Below are positions 59,701-64,000 of a stretch of 64,000 nt of DNA, piece by piece. The notes below the pieces were generated by a model. That model made no database searches, had not been told where the DNA came from, and saw nothing but the letters and a program-made list of their open reading frames with translations. Position numbers and translations under genes: made by a program. Source of the DNA: Leisingera aquaemixtae. GTDB lineage: Bacteria; Pseudomonadota; Alphaproteobacteria; Rhodobacterales; Rhodobacteraceae. Positions within the stretch are counted from its first letter, which is position 1; the number at the start of each line of letters is the position of its first letter. The stretch spans positions 1-64,000 of the forward strand of contig NZ_CYSR01000007.1 in the NCBI RefSeq assembly GCF_001458395.1, given 5' to 3'.

Positions 59701-60759
59701 TCAGTCATCGTCGTCTTCGATGCCGCCGATCAGGTGGACGTTATCCACCCCTTGCGGGGCCATGTCTTTCATAATGGTGAGGAAGTCGGCCCCCACCAGC
59801 CGCTTGCACCGTTCCAGCAGGATTGGCAGCGGGCTGGAAGGTTCCGCGCGCCGGTAATAGCTGATGATGCGGTCCAGCGTGTTGGACACATCCGCGGGCG
59901 AGTTGATCGCGCCCGCCGGCCGGCCCGCTGCAGCCGCAGCCGGGGCGGCTGCCCCGGCCTCCACGGCCTCATCCTCTTCGGCGCCATCCTCGGCAGCCTC
60001 ATCCGCACCGGCACCGGTATAGCTGCGGATGCGCTTGGCGATCTGCTGCAGCAGCTTGATCAGCGCGCTCAGATCCGGCCCCTGCCCCGGCGTCTGCGCA
60101 TCAAACACCGCCGAGATCGCCCGGACATTCTTCTCCGCCGTCTCGATGGCCGCCAGCCGCTCCGCGATGAGATCCTCATCGCTGTCCTGAAAGGCGGCGC
60201 CGATGGTGGCGGTGTCGGGGATATGCTCCATGTCCGCGGGCGCGGTCATCATGCCTTCGGCAATTTCGATGTCGCGCAGGGAGAACCGGCCGAAGCCGCG
60301 GCTTTCGGTCAGCGGCGCCCGCCGCAGCGAGCGGTAAAGCGGCGACGCTCCCGCCATCCCGTCCGGCTGGCCGCACATGTCCTGCACCGCGTTGATCCGC
60401 ATCGTCGGGTCGCCGTCATCCTCATCCAGCTCCGGATGGCAAGTCTCCCAGAACTCTTCCAGGCAGCCGCGGATATAGGTGGTCACATCAGCAAAGCCGG
60501 GCAGACCCTCGGAATGCAGCAGCGCATCGCCCAGGAACACCGCCGCGCGCAGATCATGGCTGCGCTCCAGCACCTCCAGCGCTTTCTTCTGAACTTCGCG
60601 GTAATCCGGATCCGTGGCGGCGATCGTCTCATTGCCGACAACGGATTCTTCCCCGGGCTGAGCCGCCAGCTCCATCTCGGTGAAGGCCGGGTCGTATTCG
60701 AGGTTGTCGCCGCTGGGCGAATCGTCCCCTTTGGACTGCAGCAATACTGCCGGATCCAT
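59701..60759 (-). CDS. tssA: T6SS assembly protein TssA
   Basis: A 352-residue ImpA-family TssA, first gene of the minus-strand T6SS operon. The ImpA N-terminal domain (about 1-130) has GDNLEYDPAFTEMELAAQ, an Ala/Glu-rich linker lies near 250-280, and a helical C-terminal domain ends with RCKRLVGADFLTIMKDMAP. TssA coordinates baseplate and sheath-tube polymerisation. The upstream 185 bp hold an inverted repeat shared with the divergent gene. Confidence 0.94.
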   Translation of the reverse strand: MDPAVLLQSKGDDSPSGDNLEYDPAFTEMELAAQPGEESVVGNETIAATDPDYREVQKKALEVLERSHDLRAAVFLGDALLHSEGLPGFADVTTYIRGCLEEFWETCHPELDEDDGDPTMRINAVQDMCGQPDGMAGASPLYRSLRRAPLTESRGFGRFSLRDIEIAEGMMTAPADMEHIPDTATIGAAFQDSDEDLIAERLAAIETAEKNVRAISAVFDAQTPGQGPDLSALIKLLQQIAKRIRSYTGAGADEAAEDGAEEDEAVEAGAAAPAAAAAGRPAGAINSPADVSNTLDRIISYYRRAEPSSPLPILLERCKRLVGADFLTIMKDMAPQGVDNVHLIGGIEDDDD

Positions 60760-60845
60760 CTAATCGCCCCCCCGCTTTTTCTTCCGGTTTTGCGGCCTTG
60801 TTAACGTAACGTCAAGCAGCCCCCCACCCTTTTCAGAACTGGCGG

Positions 60846-60907
60846 TTAAGGATGCCCTAATCTCAAACAAAAACTTGACCCCAAGAGAGCCTTATCGGCA
60901 TCCTAAA
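60846..60907. promoter_or_regulatory. inverted repeat in tssA divergent promoter region
   Basis: TTAAGGATGCC (60846-60856) and GGCATCCTAAA (60897-60907) form an 11-bp inverted repeat with one mismatch (the inner 8 bp are perfect), separated by 40 bp. It lies in the 185-bp region between tssA and the divergent gene at 60945 and is a candidate operator for T6SS expression. The same region has TTAAC-containing bases near 60811. Confidence 0.45.
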
Positions 60908-60944
60908 GTCAAATGTTTTCACACCTTTTTGAGGCGGGTGAATA

Positions 60945-61790
60945 ATGAGTATTGAGCGCATTTCCGGCAAGGAAGTCAAAGCGATGGTCCGCGAGGGCGC
61001 CAAGAAAAGGATGAGCTTTGCCTTCTGTCTGGACCAGAGCAAAGAACCGCTTCTGATGATCCAGCCGGGCAAGAAACCGGAAACCCTGAAACCCCCGATG
61101 AAGAAGGAAGGCGGCGGGCCGCCAATGGCCTGGGGAACCTATGTGGTGCGCTCCGGCGCGATGGAGATGATCTGCGAAACCGCGCCGCAGCGCATGATCA
61201 CTGAGCTGAAGAAATTCCTCAAGCGCGGCAAGCCCAAGGTCAACGTGCTGTTCTACGACGACGGCGGCAACCTGCTGGACAGTCTCAAGCCGGAGAAGCC
61301 CGAGGGCCAGGTGACAGAGGAGACCGCCGCCGGCATTTCCGCTCCCGGCATCGACAAGAAGGCCGTCGCGCCGCTGAAACGCCGCCTCAAGCGCATCCAG
61401 CCGCGGATCAGCCTCGCCCCCGGCCCGCTGGAACTGAAGCTCAAGCGCGCCTTGGCGAAATCCGTCAGCCTGATCAACCAGGGCCGCCTGCAGGAGGCTG
61501 AGACGATGATCGTGGTGATCGAACGCGCTGTCGCCCGCACCGGCAAGGACCGCGAGGATGAGGGCAAGGCGATGAAACGCGGCCAGCGCGAAATGGACCA
61601 GCGCAGCCTGGGCGCGCAGGTCAAGCGCGCCCAGTCGCTGCAGGCCAGCGTCGCCCGCGCCCCGGGCAAGGCCCGCAGCCGGCTGGCCCGCGCCCTGCAC
61701 GTGGCCGCCCGGCACCTGAAACGCCGCGACCTCGACTCCGCCCGCGATGCCATGGACCGCATCGAAAAGGCGCTGACAGCCCTGGCCTGA
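60945..61790 (+). CDS. unknown basic protein divergent from tssA
   Basis: A 281-residue protein I do not recognise. An N-terminal alpha/beta-looking domain (about 1-105, RMSFAFCLDQ, WGTYVVRSGAMEM and KVNVLFYD) is followed by a Lys/Arg-rich helical half (about 130-281, repeated ALAKSVSLINQGRLQEAETM-like helices). No signal peptide, membrane segment or enzyme motif. GAGG precedes the ATG. It shares the tssA promoter region, so a role with T6SS (regulator, adaptor or nucleic-acid-binding protein) is possible but unproven. Confidence 0.8.
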   Translation: MSIERISGKEVKAMVREGAKKRMSFAFCLDQSKEPLLMIQPGKKPETLKPPMKKEGGGPPMAWGTYVVRSGAMEMICETAPQRMITELKKFLKRGKPKVNVLFYDDGGNLLDSLKPEKPEGQVTEETAAGISAPGIDKKAVAPLKRRLKRIQPRISLAPGPLELKLKRALAKSVSLINQGRLQEAETMIVVIERAVARTGKDREDEGKAMKRGQREMDQRSLGAQVKRAQSLQASVARAPGKARSRLARALHVAARHLKRRDLDSARDAMDRIEKALTALA

Positions 61791-61801
61791 CCCGAACAAC
61801 A

Positions 61802-61830
61802 GCCCGGCCCGCAGCGGTTGCGGGCTGGGC
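61802..61830 (+). terminator. hairpin after the unknown basic protein gene
   Basis: A 12-bp stem with one G-T wobble (61802-61813 with 61819-61830) and a five-base loop starts 12 bases past the stop. No T tract. It may partly separate this gene from the ExbB/ExbD operon. Confidence 0.45.
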
Positions 61831-61855
61831 CTCCCACCGCACCCCGGAGACAGTG

Positions 61856-62275
61856 ATGCCCCTGACCCGCCTGCTGACTGCCCTCGCCCTGATCTGCCTG
61901 CCGCTCGCCGCCGCGGCGGAAACCGGCCCGCTGCGGGTCGAGCTGAACAAGACCGAGGAGATCGAGGGCGGCGGCTGCCGCGCCTTTTTCCTGTTCCGCA
62001 ACCAGACCGGCAAAAGCTTCGAAGGCTTCGAGATGTCGCTCGCCATTCTCGACGGCCAGGGGGTGATCGACCGGCTGCTGTCGATTGATGCCGCCCCGCT
62101 GCCGGTCCAGCGCACCACCCTGAAACTGTTCGAGATTCCGGAAATCGCCTGCGGCAACATCTCCGAGATCCTGCTGCATGACATCACCTCCTGCCAGCCC
62201 CAGAACGAGGAGCAGATCGACTGTTTCCCGATCCTCGACCTCGGCTCCCGCGCCGCCGCGCCGCTGGTGAAATAA
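61856..62275 (+). CDS. small secreted Cys-containing protein upstream of exbB
   Basis: A 139-residue exported protein with a clear signal peptide (hydrophobic LLTALALICLPLAAAA, cleavage near AAA-E) and four cysteines in the mature part (GGGCRAFF, IACGN, TSCQP, IDCFP), likely forming disulfides. The mature part looks like a small beta-sandwich. GGAG lies 6 bases before the ATG. A GTG three bases upstream is the alternative. It is four bases from exbB, so it is an operon member and might act with the energised TonB-like system. Function unknown. Confidence 0.8.
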   Translation: MPLTRLLTALALICLPLAAAAETGPLRVELNKTEEIEGGGCRAFFLFRNQTGKSFEGFEMSLAILDGQGVIDRLLSIDAAPLPVQRTTLKLFEIPEIACGNISEILLHDITSCQPQNEEQIDCFPILDLGSRAAAPLVK

Positions 62276-62278
62276 GCC

Positions 62279-62896
62279 ATGAGCGGCACCTGGGATATGC
62301 TCGGCACCGGCGGCCCGGTGATTGCGCTCCTGGCGCTGATGTCGCTGCTGTCGGTAACCGTGATCGCGGTGAAGCTGATCCAGCTCTGGCCGGTGCGTTC
62401 CGGCGCGGCGGCCCGCGAACAGGCCCTGAACCTGTGGCGGGACGGCGACCGCACACGTGCTCAGCAAAGCATCGGGACCGACCCATCCCCCGCCGGCCGG
62501 GTGATGGGTTATGCCATGCAGGCACTGCAGGACGGCCTGCGCGGCCCGCTGCTGCAGGATGAGCTGCAACGCCGCGGCAATGAGGAGGTGAGCCGGATGA
62601 ACTCGCTGATCCGCCTCTTGGAGCTGATCGCCATGGTTGCCCCGCTGCTGGGGCTGCTCGGCACCGTTCTGGGCATGATCCAATCGTTTCAGGAACTGGA
62701 GCTGGCGCAAGGCGCCGCCAACGCCTCGGTGCTTGCCGGCGGCATCTGGCAGGCGCTGCTGACCACCGCCGCGGGCCTGCTGGTCGCCATCCCGGCCGCC
62801 GTCGCCGCCGGCCTGTTCGCCGCCCGCATCGACGCCGCCGCGCAAGCCATCGAAAGCGCCGCCGGCCGCCTGCTGCTGATCGACGGGTCGCGTTAA
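62279..62896 (+). CDS. MotA/TolQ/ExbB proton channel family protein
   Basis: A 205-residue inner-membrane subunit with three hydrophobic regions (about 12-36, 108-137, 158-182), including the family signature VAPLLGLLGTVLGMI. With the two ExbD-like proteins it should form a proton-driven motor that powers a TonB-like protein. It follows the secreted Cys protein by three bases and precedes an intergenic inverted repeat. Confidence 0.9.
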   Translation: MSGTWDMLGTGGPVIALLALMSLLSVTVIAVKLIQLWPVRSGAAAREQALNLWRDGDRTRAQQSIGTDPSPAGRVMGYAMQALQDGLRGPLLQDELQRRGNEEVSRMNSLIRLLELIAMVAPLLGLLGTVLGMIQSFQELELAQGAANASVLAGGIWQALLTTAAGLLVAIPAAVAAGLFAARIDAAAQAIESAAGRLLLIDGSR

Positions 62897-62945
62897 AGAT
62901 GGCCTCTTGCTCTCAGTCAATTCTTCACCGGACCGCTTGCGGCCC

Positions 62946-63013
62946 GGTTCGCGCCCGGCCCCGCCCCCTAGGGCGGGCGCGAATGCGCCCCCCCTCGGAA
63001 CCGGGCGCGAACC
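62946..63013. repeat. large inverted repeat with alternative pairing between exbB and exbD
   Basis: GGTTCGCGCCCGG (62946-62958) is the perfect complement of CCGGGCGCGAACC (63001-63013). Inside lies a second perfect hairpin, CCCGCCC (62960-62966) with GGGCGGG (62971-62977). The left-arm core TTCGCGCCC can also pair with GGGCGCGAA at 62975-62983, so two exclusive folds are possible. It fills most of the 145-bp gap between exbB and the first exbD. It could be a REP-like element or an mRNA switch. Confidence 0.65.
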
Positions 63014-63041
63014 TCCGTAGGGGAATGGTTTCGAGGGCGGC

Positions 63042-63452
63042 ATGACCCTCAACCGGCCCGCCCGCCCCCGCGCCCTGATCTCGCTGGTTCCGATGATCGA
63101 CGTAATGCTGATCCTGCTGGTGTTCTTCATGGTGACGTCCACCTACCTGAACCTCGACATGATCCCGGCGGTGAAACCCTCCAAAGGCGCTGCGGGCACT
63201 CCCCAATCCCCGGCAGGCACCCTGATGATCCGCCTCGGCGCCGCCGGCGTGCCGGTACTGCGCGGCACCGCGCTGGACGCGGAAACCCTGCAAGCCGCCC
63301 TCGCCGCCGCCGTGGCCGGGGAACCGCTGACCCAGGTGGTGATCCTGCCCTCCGGTGCGGCGCAGACCCAGGCGCTGATCACGGTGATGGACAGCGCCGC
63401 CCTGGCCGGCGTCACCCGCCTGCGCGTGCTCCGGCTGGAGGCGGCGCCATGA
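63042..63452 (+). CDS. ExbD/TolR-family protein (first copy)
   Basis: A 136-residue protein with a short cytoplasmic start, one membrane helix containing the conserved proton-path aspartate (PMIDVMLILLVFFMVTS) and a periplasmic alpha/beta domain. It overlaps the second exbD-like gene (ATGA), so the two are translated together. Two different ExbD subunits suggest a heteromeric motor. Confidence 0.9.
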   Translation: MTLNRPARPRALISLVPMIDVMLILLVFFMVTSTYLNLDMIPAVKPSKGAAGTPQSPAGTLMIRLGAAGVPVLRGTALDAETLQAALAAAVAGEPLTQVVILPSGAAQTQALITVMDSAALAGVTRLRVLRLEAAP

Positions 63453-63856
63453 AGCTCAACCGCCCGGCCCGCAACCCGCATTCGGAAACCATCATCGCGC
63501 TGATCGACGTGGTGTTCTTCCTGCTGGTCTTCTTCATGCTGATCGGCCGGATGGACGCAACCGCCCCGTTTGACGTCCGCCCCGCCACCGCCGTCACCGG
63601 CCGCGATATGCCCTCGGGCGGCGTCACCCTGGCCATCTCCGCCCAAGGCGCCCTGGCGCTCGACGGGGAGGCGATCGCCCGCAGCGCCCTCTCCCCTGCC
63701 CTCTCCGCCCTGCTGGCAGACGATCCGGAGCTGCGCCTGCGCATCAACGCCCACCGCGCGGCTGAACTGCGCAAAGTGCTGCCGCTGGTGGCTGAGGGCG
63801 AGGCGCTGGGATTCCGCGAGGTGGTGCTGGTCGTCACCCCGGAAACAGACGGGTGA
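63449..63856 (+). CDS. ExbD/TolR-family protein (second copy)
   Basis: A 135-residue ExbD-like protein with the membrane helix and conserved aspartate in ALIDVVFFLLVFFMLI, and a periplasmic domain of the same size as the first copy but divergent in sequence. Start overlaps the previous stop, and its own stop overlaps the ATG of the tonB-like gene. Confidence 0.9.
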   Translation: MKLNRPARNPHSETIIALIDVVFFLLVFFMLIGRMDATAPFDVRPATAVTGRDMPSGGVTLAISAQGALALDGEAIARSALSPALSALLADDPELRLRINAHRAAELRKVLPLVAEGEALGFREVVLVVTPETDG

Positions 63857-64000
63857 TGCGCACCCCGGCCATATGGGTGCTGGGGCTTGCGGCCTCCGCC
63901 CTGGTCCACGCTGGCGGCGCCGCCGCGCTGCTGATCTCGCTCTCTCCTGATCCGCTGCCGCAGCAGCCCGCACCGGAAAGCGCCCTCAACCTGCAGGCCC
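63856..64000 (+). CDS. TonB-like energy transducer, partial (runs off the window)
   Basis: Only the first 48 codons are present. They encode a short basic start, one hydrophobic helix (WVLGLAASALVHAGGAAALLIS) with a conserved histidine, and the beginning of a proline-rich linker (PQQPAPE), which is the layout of TonB and TolA-type transducers. The ATG overlaps the stop of the second exbD-like gene. Confidence 0.7.
   Translation, partial: MRTPAIWVLGLAASALVHAGGAAALLISLSPDPLPQQPAPESALNLQA

Noticed and set aside
62897-63041. A small gene in the exbB-exbD gap
   Set aside because: The gap is filled by an inverted repeat and no open frame with a ribosome site was seen.

Overview
This is a GC-rich (about 60-65% by eye), densely coded stretch of chromosome, most likely from a marine Rhodobacterales (Roseobacter-group) alphaproteobacterium. 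That placement is inferred from gene content and order: a bhcABCD/bhcR beta-hydroxyaspartate cycle cluster like that of Paracoccus, a PuuD-type urate oxidase, an alphaproteobacterial chemotaxis operon and a type VI secretion locus (T6SS) with an Agrobacterium-like gene set. No tRNA, rRNA, insertion sequence, prophage or CRISPR array was seen. The right end cuts a tonB-like gene.

Region 1 (about 0.1-16.1 kb) is metabolic. It encodes urate hydroxylase (puuD), a LysR regulator, 5-hydroxyisourate hydrolase (uraH), a fused allantoinase/OHCU decarboxylase (puuE-uraD), ureidoglycolate lyase (allA), an NCS2 purine permease, an AmiS/UreI-type urea/amide channel, the complete beta-hydroxyaspartate cycle (bhcA, B, C, D with divergent bhcR), ureidoglycine aminohydrolase (allE) and a molybdate ABC transporter (modABC). 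Read together, purine rings are opened to ureidoglycolate, split to urea and glyoxylate, and the glyoxylate is assimilated through the BHC to oxaloacetate. Molybdate would serve a xanthine dehydrogenase encoded elsewhere. The allantoate-hydrolysing step is not in the window.

Region 2 (about 16.2-25.6 kb) is a chemotaxis locus. cheD, cheB (with a degenerate receiver) and a chemoreceptor ending in a CheR-binding-like pentapeptide are on the minus strand. A STAS protein, cheY, cheA, cheW, cheR, a second cheY and a small protein with a CheZ/CheT-like DxxxQ motif are on the plus strand.

Region 3 (about 25.7-31.1 kb) borders the T6SS. It holds a secreted caspase-like protein with Sel1 repeats and a peptidoglycan-binding end, a membrane-anchored M15 peptidase, an OmpA-domain protein and a PpkA-type Ser/Thr kinase.

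Region 4 (about 31.2-60.8 kb, all minus strand) is a complete T6SS transcribed tssA-B-C-hcp-tagJ-tssE-F-G-H, then three unusual genes, then vgrG, an uncharacterised gene, PAAR, tagH, tssK-L-M, tagF and pppA. The unusual genes encode a Lys-rich helical protein of unknown function, a voltage-gated sodium channel homologue (NaChBac/NavSp type), and a 1,424-residue protein. The last joins a TssB domain (about 80% identical by eye to the adjacent TssB) to roughly 680 residues of acidic Leu-motif repeats, a second TssB-like domain, a TssC-like domain lacking its usual C-terminal part, and an acidic tail. This trio is the most novel content of the window.

Region 5 (about 60.9-64 kb, plus strand) has an unknown basic protein divergent from tssA, then a small secreted Cys-containing protein, an ExbB/TolQ channel subunit, two ExbD/TolR proteins and the start of a TonB-like protein.
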